Source: Lactimicrobium massiliense
Lineage (GTDB): Bacteria > Bacillota_I > Bacilli_A > Erysipelotrichales > Erysipelotrichaceae
Reading direction: 5' to 3'
NCBI RefSeq assembly: GCF_900343155.1
Contig: NZ_OUNG01000005.1
Location: 205,352-269,351, forward strand
DNA length: 64,000 nucleotides
This document shows positions 54,289 through 62,853 of the stretch, piece by piece (within the stretch, counting starts at the first letter, position 1; each line of letters opens with the position of its first letter). The translations under genes were made by a program, and so were the position numbers. The notes below the pieces were generated by a model. The model did not search any database. It was not told the origin of the DNA and saw nothing but the letters and a program-made list of their open reading frames with translations.

Positions 54289-54467
54289 ACAATTCCAGAG
54301 TGGACAAGACAATTCAAAGTAGACAGCGGACCTGAAAAGGTCCGCTTTTTTATTACTTTCGACAATTTCAAAGTGGATATTTCTTTATCATTTTTAAATT
54401 ATTTACAATTTCAATGTAGATATTGCTATGCTTATTTGCTGGACTATTTACAATTTCAAAGTGGATA
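54289..54467 (+). repeat. Five TnsB-binding-site-like repeats
   Basis: Copies at 54289-54307, 54309-54325, 54362-54379, 54405-54422 and 54450-54467. The best form is ACAATTTCAAAGTGGATA, found exactly in the third and fifth copies; the others differ at two to five positions. All point the same way. The first two are nearly adjacent (20 bases start to start); the others are about 43-53 apart. Layout and the ACAA start resemble the TnsB sites of Tn7 ends. Confidence 0.85.
54325..54351 (+). terminator. Terminator inside the transposon end
   Basis: AGCGGACC / GGTCCGCT with loop TGAAAA is followed by six T. It lies between repeats two and three, 62 bases after the nrdD stop, and stops nrdD transcription before the tns operon. 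Confidence 0.88.
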
Positions 54468-54476
54468 AGCTATAAT
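54447..54476 (+). promoter_or_regulatory. tns operon promoter overlapping a TnsB site
   Basis: TTTACA (54447-54452) and TATAAT (54471-54476), 18-bp spacer. The -35 box and spacer are inside the fifth repeat (54450-54467), so TnsB binding would cover the promoter. AGGAG precedes the tnsB ATG. Confidence 0.7.
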
Positions 54477-54501
54477 TTTTATACCAAATAAGGAGTATCT
54501 A

Positions 54502-56682
54502 ATGAACCATTTTATAAAGCCTGGTCAGATCATAGGAAGCGGAGAAGTCAAATATAGAGTGATCTATGCAACATCTGTTGATTGTGTCCTTTGCGACCTG
54601 AATAAAAAAACATCTCTGAAATTCTACTCTGTTGGTACGGAAGCACTGATAAACATGCTGGATAACGGTACTTACTTGATACTTGACGATGGCGAAGATT
54701 ATCCAAAATTTGATGAGAATGCATTACCTCCGGCGTGGCGAGAGGCTTATCTTCGGAACAAAAAAATTACTAACGCCGTAAGGAATGAATACGGTCCGGA
54801 CTATCTTACATTAACTGGCAAACAGCCTAAACCTGTTCTGGAGAAAATACGTGAAGAAGCAAAAATATCAAAATCCAACATGTGGAAAATCATTATTCGT
54901 TGGATTCAAAGCGGATGCAGAGACTATTCGTTAGTCAATGAACATTATTTTGCCCCAAAGAAAAACGATTTATCTAAAGTAAAAAAAGCTGGTAGAAAAA
55001 CGGAGTCAGGAAGATCTCCTTTTGAATTCACCCCACAGGACATCGCATACGTGGATGAAGCTGTTCATGCTTTTTCTAAAAACCGCATTATGACAATGCA
55101 TGATGCTTATGATACGCTGCTCAATCATTACAAAGTTTTGATGACGCATGAGGACGGTTCCGTTTATCCGGATTTTCCTGCAGACTGTAAGTATCCGTCT
55201 TACAGGCAGTTTATTTATCAACTGCATAAACGACTTTCCAAAAACGATATTGATGTAATAAAGACATCTGCCCGTGAAGTGCGAAATCAGAAACGTGTGC
55301 TTCTTGGCAAAGAGCGCGGCGGGTTAATATATCCAGGAGAACTTTGCGATGCTGACGCAACACCGGTTGATTACTTCCTCGTATCTCAATACAATCCTGA
55401 AAAAATTGTCGGACGTGCAAATATGTATCTGATAATTGACGTATTGTCCGGCATGATCTTTGGGGCAAGTATGTCATTTGAAGATAATTCAAACGCCGCT
55501 GTATTGAATCTGCTGCTGTCGCTTAAGCGTGAACAACGTGACCTTCTTCTCAAAGAAACAGGATTTACTATTTCTTCTGATGATCTATGGCCGACGGATG
55601 TACTTCCGACTAGGTTAAGAACTGATAAAGGCGTTGAATTTACAAGCAAAGAGACGATGAGACGTTTAAAAGAGCTTGGAATTACCGCCGAGCCTGTTCC
55701 TGCAGCAAGCGGCTCCTTAAAAGGCTCAGTAGAAAAAGAATTCCGCCAGTTCAATCTTGCACACGCAGAAGAATTTCTACATGCCGGGCTGATTGAAAAG
55801 CGCAACGATTCAGATCACAAAGAGATGGCTTGTATTTCGATAAGTGGAATGCGCAAGCTGATGGTTTCTTATATCCTTTACCACAACGAACATGTGATTG
55901 AGAGCCGCGAGAGATCCAGAGAAATGATTGAGAAAGAAATTGAGTCTTCCCCAAAATCACTCTGGCAGTATTACAGTGCGAAAAACCCGCTGACACATAC
56001 AATAAACTGCAGCAACGTTGAATATATCTGGAAATTAATGTCGAGCGGAAGCGCTTCGTTGACCAGAAAAGGCATTTATTTTAAAGGACTGTACTATACA
56101 AGCCCACGTGACGTAAAGCTCAATGCACGGCTGATGTCCCTTCAGAAAGCGGAACCTTTCAGCATCCGTTATGATGAAAGCGATGTGGCACATTTGTACT
56201 ATATTTCCGATAATGCCATTGTTCAGGCAATTCTGAATCCATCGGTTCCTGAATACCGCGACTATAACGGGATGACCTGGGACGCATATAATCAGATGCA
56301 TAAAGCAGATATTGAGCAGAGACGTGTCGCCAAGCTGAAAAACAATGTAGAGAAAACAAATCACAGGGAACGGGTCCAGATGATCCTTCAGGAAGGTACA
56401 AAGCTCAAACCAAGTACTAAAAATCTCAAGGCGAACCGAATTGAAGAAAAACAAAGGGATAATAATGATCACAGCGTCTCAGACCGGATCACTGGAACAA
56501 TAACCGGAGCGGAAAATTCCAAGACAATAATCGATGCAGAGTATAAAGAAGTCCACGGTGAACACCCTGCCGATGAAAATACTTCAACGGCTGCTAATCT
56601 GGATGTACCTGTTGTCACAGATAATGATACGGATGATGATATTAAGGCCAAAATGATAAAAATTGCCAGAGGTGAAAAATGA
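54502..56682 (+). CDS. tnsB: Transposase TnsB (DDE integrase family)
   Basis: 726 aa. Cuts the 3' ends of the element and joins them to the target. The N-terminal third is helical DNA-binding (about 90-140 and 170-260). The rve-type catalytic core has Asp285 (CDADATPVDYFLV), Asp375 (LRTDKGVEFTS) and Glu411 (GSVEKEFRQ); the D-to-E gap of 35 residues is the classic D35E spacing. A beta-barrel part follows (about 500-580), then a charged, probably flexible tail (about 600-726) which in Tn7 contacts TnsC. First gene of the operon; overlaps tnsC by four bases. Confidence 0.93.
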   Translation: MNHFIKPGQIIGSGEVKYRVIYATSVDCVLCDLNKKTSLKFYSVGTEALINMLDNGTYLILDDGEDYPKFDENALPPAWREAYLRNKKITNAVRNEYGPDYLTLTGKQPKPVLEKIREEAKISKSNMWKIIIRWIQSGCRDYSLVNEHYFAPKKNDLSKVKKAGRKTESGRSPFEFTPQDIAYVDEAVHAFSKNRIMTMHDAYDTLLNHYKVLMTHEDGSVYPDFPADCKYPSYRQFIYQLHKRLSKNDIDVIKTSAREVRNQKRVLLGKERGGLIYPGELCDADATPVDYFLVSQYNPEKIVGRANMYLIIDVLSGMIFGASMSFEDNSNAAVLNLLLSLKREQRDLLLKETGFTISSDDLWPTDVLPTRLRTDKGVEFTSKETMRRLKELGITAEPVPAASGSLKGSVEKEFRQFNLAHAEEFLHAGLIEKRNDSDHKEMACISISGMRKLMVSYILYHNEHVIESRERSREMIEKEIESSPKSLWQYYSAKNPLTHTINCSNVEYIWKLMSSGSASLTRKGIYFKGLYYTSPRDVKLNARLMSLQKAEPFSIRYDESDVAHLYYISDNAIVQAILNPSVPEYRDYNGMTWDAYNQMHKADIEQRRVAKLKNNVEKTNHRERVQMILQEGTKLKPSTKNLKANRIEEKQRDNNDHSVSDRITGTITGAENSKTIIDAEYKEVHGEHPADENTSTAANLDVPVVTDNDTDDDIKAKMIKIARGEK

Positions 56683-58334
56683 CGTATAAGTATCGCAAAC
56701 TTGCTCCAGGCCAGCATTTATATGATGACTGCAACCTGAATGACGGCGGATTGATCGATGCACAGTATGAAGAATCGGTTGTCGATTCTTATCATGGAAA
56801 TCCTATGGCAGAGTGTATCGGCGGCCCCTATTCCAGAGAAGAACTGATTCAGCTGAATACGCATATTATCCGCATGCCTTCGCAGAAATTGCTGCAGAGC
56901 AGATCATTAGAGACGAATCTGATGTCTGTAGATAACATATTTGATCTTATGGTGGCTATGCCATGGCACTACACCCTTGACGTGGCTTTCCGCTCTGTTT
57001 TACAGCGCACATATGGCATGCGAAAGCTGAGAGTTAACAGTACCACTGGCGTTCCGATTATTGTCAACGCAAAAAAGATTGAATCATTCGTATCTGGACA
57101 GGCAAGAACAAGTGAAGCTGTTCCTGGATTATCGCTCATTGGCATTTCGGGATGTGGTAAAAGCCGTGCACTCAATGAGACATTGAGCCGCATCCCTCAG
57201 GTCGTCGTTCACAACAGAGGCCAGTTCAATCAATTCATACAGATCAATTACATCACTGTGGTTGTAAACAAACAGCGGGACTCCAAGTTTCTATGGGATG
57301 GAATTGCAAAAGCCATTGATGACGCTTTGCAGAATCCGGCTGGCGAATATCAGGCTGCGATGTCAAGAAAAAAGACACTTAGTGAAAAGATAAATTATGC
57401 GGCAAAACTTTGCAATACGTTCAATGTAGGCGTTTTGATTCTCGATGAAATTGAATTTTTGCTTCAGACAGACTTCCGCAAGTCTGCGCTTGAGAATCTG
57501 GTCACGTTCAATAATGTCACAAATACTGCCCTTATGACTGTAGGATCTCAGGAAGCAAAAGAACAGCTTTTTACAACCTTTCAGATGACCAGGCGATTTG
57601 GAAAAGATATTGAGGCGAGTGAATATTGCCGGGATATTGATGCATTTCAGAAAATCTTTCGCCAGTTCTTCATGTTTCAATGGTTCAGCAATCCTGATGG
57701 CTCACCTGTAGAACCGACGGATGCGATGCTTAAAGCCATGTTCTTTGAAACAAAAGGAACCGTAGGTCTGTTAGCTGAAATATATGCCGAAATGAACCGC
57801 ATCTGGCTGATTGAAAAAGAAGATGGGCATGCTCCTTCAGTCGATGAAAAACTGATAGAAAGAGCGGCACTGAGCTATGCAAAAAAGCAGCATAACATGA
57901 TTGAGGGAGAGGCGAATCCATTCGGCCTTTCAAGCGGTGATGAAACAATCTCCGCCTACATAGCTTCACTTGACACAAAATCAAAAGAAACAGAAGAATA
58001 CGCAAACGTCGATCCAAAAGAATTGATTGACCACGAAGAGCTTGTCGATAATGTCACTACAGCAATCCGGCAAAGCACACAGGATTACAGAGAAGATACT
58101 ATTCGCAGTATTGCTGATAAAGCACTGCTTTCCGAAAAGAATATTACTGTCCCACAGGCCGTAGCAAAAGTGATGGCAATTCTTCTCAAAGAAAAGAACG
58201 ACAAAAGACGTAGGCAGTATCCGCAAAAAGCAAAATATGACATTGAGACGGCAAAACGACAGCTTATCGAAAATCAGGAGAACAATACCTTTTCCTTAAA
58301 GGAATTGTCTGAAAACGAAAAAAATAAGGTGTGA
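56679..58334 (+). CDS. tnsC: Transposition regulator TnsC (AAA+ ATPase)
   Basis: 551 aa, close to Tn7 TnsC (555). Links the target-selecting protein to the transposase through an ATP-dependent filament or ring. Walker A GISGCGKS (155-162, Lys161), Walker B VLILDEIE (252-259, Asp256-Glu257), a sensor-like MTVGSQEA (about 286-293) and arginine-finger candidates in TRRFGK (304-309). An N-terminal part of about 120 residues (TnsC/TniB-specific) and a helical C-terminal part with acidic linker follow the family. Stop and next ATG are one base apart. Confidence 0.92.
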   Translation: MTYKYRKLAPGQHLYDDCNLNDGGLIDAQYEESVVDSYHGNPMAECIGGPYSREELIQLNTHIIRMPSQKLLQSRSLETNLMSVDNIFDLMVAMPWHYTLDVAFRSVLQRTYGMRKLRVNSTTGVPIIVNAKKIESFVSGQARTSEAVPGLSLIGISGCGKSRALNETLSRIPQVVVHNRGQFNQFIQINYITVVVNKQRDSKFLWDGIAKAIDDALQNPAGEYQAAMSRKKTLSEKINYAAKLCNTFNVGVLILDEIEFLLQTDFRKSALENLVTFNNVTNTALMTVGSQEAKEQLFTTFQMTRRFGKDIEASEYCRDIDAFQKIFRQFFMFQWFSNPDGSPVEPTDAMLKAMFFETKGTVGLLAEIYAEMNRIWLIEKEDGHAPSVDEKLIERAALSYAKKQHNMIEGEANPFGLSSGDETISAYIASLDTKSKETEEYANVDPKELIDHEELVDNVTTAIRQSTQDYREDTIRSIADKALLSEKNITVPQAVAKVMAILLKEKNDKRRRQYPQKAKYDIETAKRQLIENQENNTFSLKELSENEKNKV

Positions 58335-58335
58335 T

Positions 58336-60735
58336 ATGGCAACATTAGGAAATATTCTGCCCCTGGAAGATGATGAACTGCTCTTCTCATATATCTACCG
58401 TCTTTTGCGGGAAAATGGATATGAAACGACTGGAGATGTATACGAGACATTGTTCCAGCATCATACCAAATACAGTTCTACACATCAAATCCGGTATGAC
58501 ACTTTTGAAGATTTAACCGGCCTGTTTAATCAATTGTCAAATATAGATCCGATTGAATTCTTCCTTCGCACAACAATTTATCCATTTCTTGCACCGCTGC
58601 TTACGTCTGATCAACAGACACAGATAGTAAACGTGGTTTTTCGCGGAAAAGCCCTCTTTCCCGGACTTGTTACCAGTCCTAACACATTCATCAAGCATCT
58701 GCAGATATGTCCAAAATGTCGCGCTGAAATGGTGAAGAAGAAAGGCTTCTTCTGGTATCAGCGTGCCCAAAATCTTCCGGGTGTAACAACGTGTACGAAA
58801 CATGGCGTTAAATTAGTTCGCTTCGTTGGCAAGACGGGACATGAACTGGACGATGAATCTTTTGCAGAAATTCCATCAGATGTTCCTTCCTGTGCCGAAT
58901 ATGATGCATTTGCGGCGACAATGCTGAAAAAACAGCTTGACTGCAGCAGAAAAGAAATTCTTAAGGTCGCACAGGATCATATCAGGGAACTTGGATATTC
59001 CGAAAGCTATCAAAAGATAGAGGAAGATTTCAAGCAATCTGTATTTTTCACAATGTTTACTGGCAATCCAGACCGCTTTTTTCGGATCAGTATGCATAAT
59101 CCGAATAAATTTTATAGCGCGGACGAAATCAATCTGACTGCTGTTTTAGGCTTCCTTTTTGGATCACCGGATAAAATCGTAATTAAAGGTAACGTAAGCC
59201 GATTCGGTGAACTTCTTGACGAATGTGGAACGGATTATGATCTATTTCGGCCGTATCGGGATACGATAGTTGAAATGGAACATAAAGACTGCGGTACACG
59301 ATTTGTAGTAACACCACAAGGCTTTCTTGACGGCTGGTGGTGTCCAAAATGCATGGCAAAGCTGTCGCCACAGGACAATTTTCGTATTATTTTCAAGCAG
59401 AAGCTTGGATCTGATTACGAGCTGAAAAGCGATTTCATCTCGTTATATGATAAAATTACAATTCATCATAAAGTCTGCGGCCGTACATATACGGCACGTG
59501 CACGCAGTATTCTTATCGAAGGCACACAATGCACCTGCCATAATGAAATCAGCGAAACTGAAGCGGCAAAGCGTCTGGGGCCAGGCTTAAAATTGTTGAA
59601 ATACAACGGCATGGACGATATTTCAGTTATTAAATGCGAAAAGTGTGGATCTATTTTTGAAAGACAGCTCCGCCATTTCACAGACAGGCATGGAGTCTGC
59701 CCTATATGCAATCAAAAGCCAGTTCTTACTAGTTTGGATATTGACGATTTCAAGCAGAATGTAAAAGATCTTGTCGGAGATGAATATACCGTCCTTGGCA
59801 GCACATATGCTGCTCATGAAAAAATACCAATGAGGCATAATAAATGTGGTACTGAATTTTTTGTTTCACCAAGTGATTTCAAGATGGGAACACGCTGTCC
59901 AAACTGCCGTTTAATGATACATGACAGAGATTTCTTTAACTTTGTTTCTGACGTATCTAAAGGCAGATACCACGCATACAAAGCCGATAATCCAAAGAAT
60001 TATATTGTGGAAGATACATTGGGAATTCAAAAACCAGTAAAGAGGAATAAGCAGACTATTATTCAAGAGCTGTTAAGGCCTACCCTTTCTCCAATTCTTC
60101 CGCTCGCTGAAAAAGGAACATATAAAATAATCCGCCCAGAAGAAAGACTGCTTAAATATCTGCACGAAAATTATACAGATGACTCTTTGATTCATATTTC
60201 TGAAATTCATTTTGAAAATCGCTCTAAGAAAAACATTTCTGATGATATAAAACATCTTGTTAAGCGAACGTACCTCACAAAATGTGCATATGGCTATTAT
60301 TGCTTCTCGTCATTTCATCCTTCTGAATGGGACAAGATTGAGAGGATTTACATTAAAAATAATGGTCATGTTTTCGGATTTATTTATGGAAACCATTTCT
60401 ATTATCAAGCTGGCTTGACAAATCAGGCTCCCGATTATTTTATGATTTGCACAAACAAAGAAGCCTCTGAACATGGGCGCATCATTAAAGTGTGTGAGAG
60501 TAAAATTCGTATTAAAACGCTGCCTGTTGAAGTCACAGATGATAACTGGGAAATGCTGCAGCTGCTTGATCTGATACAGTATTCATATCATTATGGCTGG
60601 GATATAACAGCATTTATTAAAATCAGAATGGCTCAGCACAAGATCAAATATGAAGATATGCATGCGTTAGCCTATACCGACACGCAGCGCAGAATCCTGG
60701 AAAGGATGTTCGATAATGACAAGACGAGTAAGTGA
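58336..60735 (+). CDS. tnsD: Target selector TnsD/TniQ with four zinc-ribbon modules and an AbiEi-like C-terminal region
   Basis: 799 aa, longer than Tn7 TnsD (508). Residues 1-160 are TniQ: PLEDDELLFSYIYRLLRENGY, and the C-x2-C / C-x2-H finger (Cys125, Cys128, Cys153, His156). Four tandem zinc-ribbon-like units follow with about 60-residue spacing: 316-339 (HKDCG ... CPKC), 377-402 (HHKVCG ... CTCH), 434-458 (CEKCG ... CPIC) and 501-524 (HNKCG ... CPNC). Residues about 594-799 look like AbiEi-type antitoxins: a winged-helix part (VKRTYLTKCAYGYYCF), then GFIYGNHFYYQAGLTNQAPDY, TNKEAS, IRIKTLPVEVTDDNWEMLQLLDL. The C-terminal parts should read the attachment site. The start has AAGGTG upstream. 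Confidence 0.88.
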   Translation: MATLGNILPLEDDELLFSYIYRLLRENGYETTGDVYETLFQHHTKYSSTHQIRYDTFEDLTGLFNQLSNIDPIEFFLRTTIYPFLAPLLTSDQQTQIVNVVFRGKALFPGLVTSPNTFIKHLQICPKCRAEMVKKKGFFWYQRAQNLPGVTTCTKHGVKLVRFVGKTGHELDDESFAEIPSDVPSCAEYDAFAATMLKKQLDCSRKEILKVAQDHIRELGYSESYQKIEEDFKQSVFFTMFTGNPDRFFRISMHNPNKFYSADEINLTAVLGFLFGSPDKIVIKGNVSRFGELLDECGTDYDLFRPYRDTIVEMEHKDCGTRFVVTPQGFLDGWWCPKCMAKLSPQDNFRIIFKQKLGSDYELKSDFISLYDKITIHHKVCGRTYTARARSILIEGTQCTCHNEISETEAAKRLGPGLKLLKYNGMDDISVIKCEKCGSIFERQLRHFTDRHGVCPICNQKPVLTSLDIDDFKQNVKDLVGDEYTVLGSTYAAHEKIPMRHNKCGTEFFVSPSDFKMGTRCPNCRLMIHDRDFFNFVSDVSKGRYHAYKADNPKNYIVEDTLGIQKPVKRNKQTIIQELLRPTLSPILPLAEKGTYKIIRPEERLLKYLHENYTDDSLIHISEIHFENRSKKNISDDIKHLVKRTYLTKCAYGYYCFSSFHPSEWDKIERIYIKNNGHVFGFIYGNHFYYQAGLTNQAPDYFMICTNKEASEHGRIIKVCESKIRIKTLPVEVTDDNWEMLQLLDLIQYSYHYGWDITAFIKIRMAQHKIKYEDMHALAYTDTQRRILERMFDNDKTSK

Positions 60736-61423
60736 AAAGACAAAATTGAAACAGCATCGCAGCGAAGAAGGAGAAAATTACCAGTCCTGGGACAAAGTAA
60801 CAGAATTCTCCGGTAACGTTGGTACGCCAGACGTTTTTACCGATTGGAAATCCGGAAGAACTATGAATTTCCTGTCACAAGGCGAGTTTATGACGTATTT
60901 GATTCTTCGCTGGCAGGATAATGTCGAAACAATATACGAACAATATGCATTGGATCTTAATGAAACATTAAAAATTGCGAACATGCTTGGATATAAACAC
61001 CCACATAACAATTCCACCCGTATGACTACTGATCTGCTTGTGGTTTATACAAACGGTAGCCGACTGGCGCTGTCAGTGAAAGGCAGCTATGACTCGGTGT
61101 TTGGCGATAAGAAAGCTTCTCATCGGGCCATTGAGAAACAGACAATTGAATATATTTATTGGAAACAGCACGGCGTTCCATGGAAGATCATTTTCAAGGA
61201 CAGGGATATCAATGTAACTTATGCAAAGAATATTGAAAGAGCAGTAGGCTTCTATAATCCAATGAACGTAAAAAATAAAACAACGTATTTCATGTATCTT
61301 CTGGCGCATAAGAAAATAGAAATCGATATGACAAAACGTTATAATTTTGCGGCAGAAGCGAAAAAATATATTTCAGACAGTCAGTTTAATGACTTTATGA
61401 AAAATAAAACTGACGCACAATAA
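60716..61423 (+). CDS. tnsA: Endonuclease subunit TnsA
   Basis: 235 aa, a little shorter than Tn7 TnsA (273). Cuts the 5' ends so that the element is excised and moves by cut-and-paste. Restriction-endonuclease-like core: Glu57 (LSQGEFMTYL), Asp106 (RMTTDLLVVY) and Lys122 (LALSVKGSY), matching the E-D-x-K catalytic set. The segment VETIYEQYAL is conserved in TnsA proteins. The C-terminal helical part is present but short. The gene overlaps tnsD by 20 bases and is last, not first, in the operon. Confidence 0.88.
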   Translation: MTRRVSEKTKLKQHRSEEGENYQSWDKVTEFSGNVGTPDVFTDWKSGRTMNFLSQGEFMTYLILRWQDNVETIYEQYALDLNETLKIANMLGYKHPHNNSTRMTTDLLVVYTNGSRLALSVKGSYDSVFGDKKASHRAIEKQTIEYIYWKQHGVPWKIIFKDRDINVTYAKNIERAVGFYNPMNVKNKTTYFMYLLAHKKIEIDMTKRYNFAAEAKKYISDSQFNDFMKNKTDAQ

Positions 61424-61489
61424 TCCACGATAATGTACTATCTGTGCTGCTCTTCAAAAAAACGTCAAACAGGCTGACAAAGATGAAGT

Positions 61490-61521
61490 TATATGCATAC
61501 TGAGCACGATATATATGCATA
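61490..61521. repeat. Pair of 10-base direct repeats containing a palindrome
   Basis: TATATGCATA occurs at 61490-61499 and 61512-61521, 22 bases apart (two helical turns). Each copy contains TATGCATA, which is palindromic. It lies in the gap between tnsA and the next gene and could be an operator for that gene. Confidence 0.45.
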
Positions 61522-61593
61522 AATGTAAGTAGAGAAAGAATAGCCGCAGTGCTGTTCTTGTTGCCACAAAGAGGTGGCTGGAAAGGACATAAT

Positions 61594-62163
61594 ATGTCAA
61601 AATTTCTTAATTTTCTCAAAGCACATCGCAAAGAGGTACTCTTCACCTTGGTGCTGATTGCAGTGGTGATTGTCTTTGGGGTGGCGCAAAAACACAGCAC
61701 AAGACCAACCGGAAATGAGGTGGGTGCGCGGCCAACATCTGATGTGTCTGCGGTTCCTGATGCTTCACCAACACCTGGCGCTATCAAGATGGCCACCGAT
61801 ATCAGTGTCTATGTCAATGGCGATAAGGAACAAGACGTTGAAGTAATGCTGAACAACCTGCTCACGAGAGACGGAATTTATGCGGCTAGTGATTCGTGGA
61901 ACGTTCGGCCACTTGCAGATTACGCACAGATTGATCCAAAATACGCCAATCTTTCAGCATTCGCAACGCAGACGGTATACGCAAAACCAGTAGATGTTCA
62001 GGTTGGCGAAACAACTATCCATCATTCCACTGGCGATCCTGTACAGTGTCTTGCATATGCGGAGAAGAAGGACGATGGAACGTACACCATCCATCGGTTC
62101 ATTGTGGAAGGAAGGTATCTTGTAGAGGATTATTGGGTGCCTGCTGGCGCAGACAGCCTATAA
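61594..62163 (+). CDS. Membrane-anchored protein of unknown function (possible transposon cargo)
   Basis: 189 aa. ATG 61594 follows GGAAAGGA; an upstream in-frame start at 61549 lacks a site. A short basic N terminus leads to one membrane helix (about 15-31, VLFTLVLIAVVIVFGVA), then a Pro/Thr/Ser-rich spacer (to about 63) and an extracytoplasmic domain of about 125 residues. No family recognised. It is the first gene after tnsA, on the same strand with 170 bases between, so it is not tightly coupled to the tns operon. Confidence 0.65.
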   Translation: MSKFLNFLKAHRKEVLFTLVLIAVVIVFGVAQKHSTRPTGNEVGARPTSDVSAVPDASPTPGAIKMATDISVYVNGDKEQDVEVMLNNLLTRDGIYAASDSWNVRPLADYAQIDPKYANLSAFATQTVYAKPVDVQVGETTIHHSTGDPVQCLAYAEKKDDGTYTIHRFIVEGRYLVEDYWVPAGADSL

Positions 62164-62277
62164 GGAAACAAAAAGCGGTCGTATACCCGTCAGGTTTTCT
62201 GGCAGGGTTTTCATTTGGAATTGAGTGATTTTTATCAATCGTTTTTTCGTAAGCACACGATAATCCGCACCTATGAT

Positions 62278-62319
62278 AAAAACCATTCCCAGGTACACTT
62301 AACGGTGTCAATGGGAATG
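62278..62319 (-). terminator. Hairpin with T run downstream of the IS66 remnant
   Basis: On the minus strand CATTCCCA / TGGGAATG, with a weaker inner helix, is followed by GGTTTTTAT. Confidence 0.55.
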
Positions 62320-62322
62320 ATT

Positions 62323-62853
62323 TTACATACCAAGCTTTTGATGGACTTCTTCTGACCAAGGCAGAAGTCTGTCAGGCATTGTTGTGCAGTCTTCATTGAT
62401 GATCTTTGGAAGTTCTTCCAGCAGGTAGGTGAAGTATGGATACAGTTTTAATCCGTTTGCTTTGGCCGTTTCGACAATGGAATAGATGCCTGCACTGGCT
62501 TCTGCTCCTCTCGGCGTGTCGATTATCACCCAGTTCTTACGTCCAACTGTGAACGGGCGGATAGCGATCTCTGCCGCATTATTGTCCAATGGTACACTCG
62601 CATCGTCCAGGAATACACGAAGATATTTTTCCTGATTCAGAGCATATTGAAGGCTCTTTCCAATTTCTGATGAATTCTCTGTGCTTTCAACTGCTGATTT
62701 GTCTTTCACCCACGCGAAAAACTCATCTACCAGTGGTTTGGTCTTTTCCTGTCTCTTCCGCAGATGTTCTTCTGGCGGAAGATCCTGGATCAAATGTTCT
62801 TCATGGTATATTCTTTGACCGTGATGAAAGATTCCATTATGACAGATTTCCAA
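62323..62853 (-). pseudogene. IS66-family transposase, C-terminal remnant
   Basis: 176 codons matching the end of an IS66 TnpC transposase: LPPEEHLRKRQEKTKPLVDEFFAW, then SVPLDNNAAEIAIRPFTVGRKNW (with the catalytic Glu), then the C-terminal YTYLLEELPKI segment. Full proteins are about 500 residues, and the N-terminal two thirds are not present in any frame upstream. A GTAAGC at 62249, the usual start of IS66 ends, may be the surviving terminus. Confidence 0.85.

Noticed and set aside
61424..61450. AATCCACGATAATGT after tnsA as an inverted TnsB site
   Set aside because: It shares only ATCCAC with the reverse complement of the repeat; the remaining positions do not fit.
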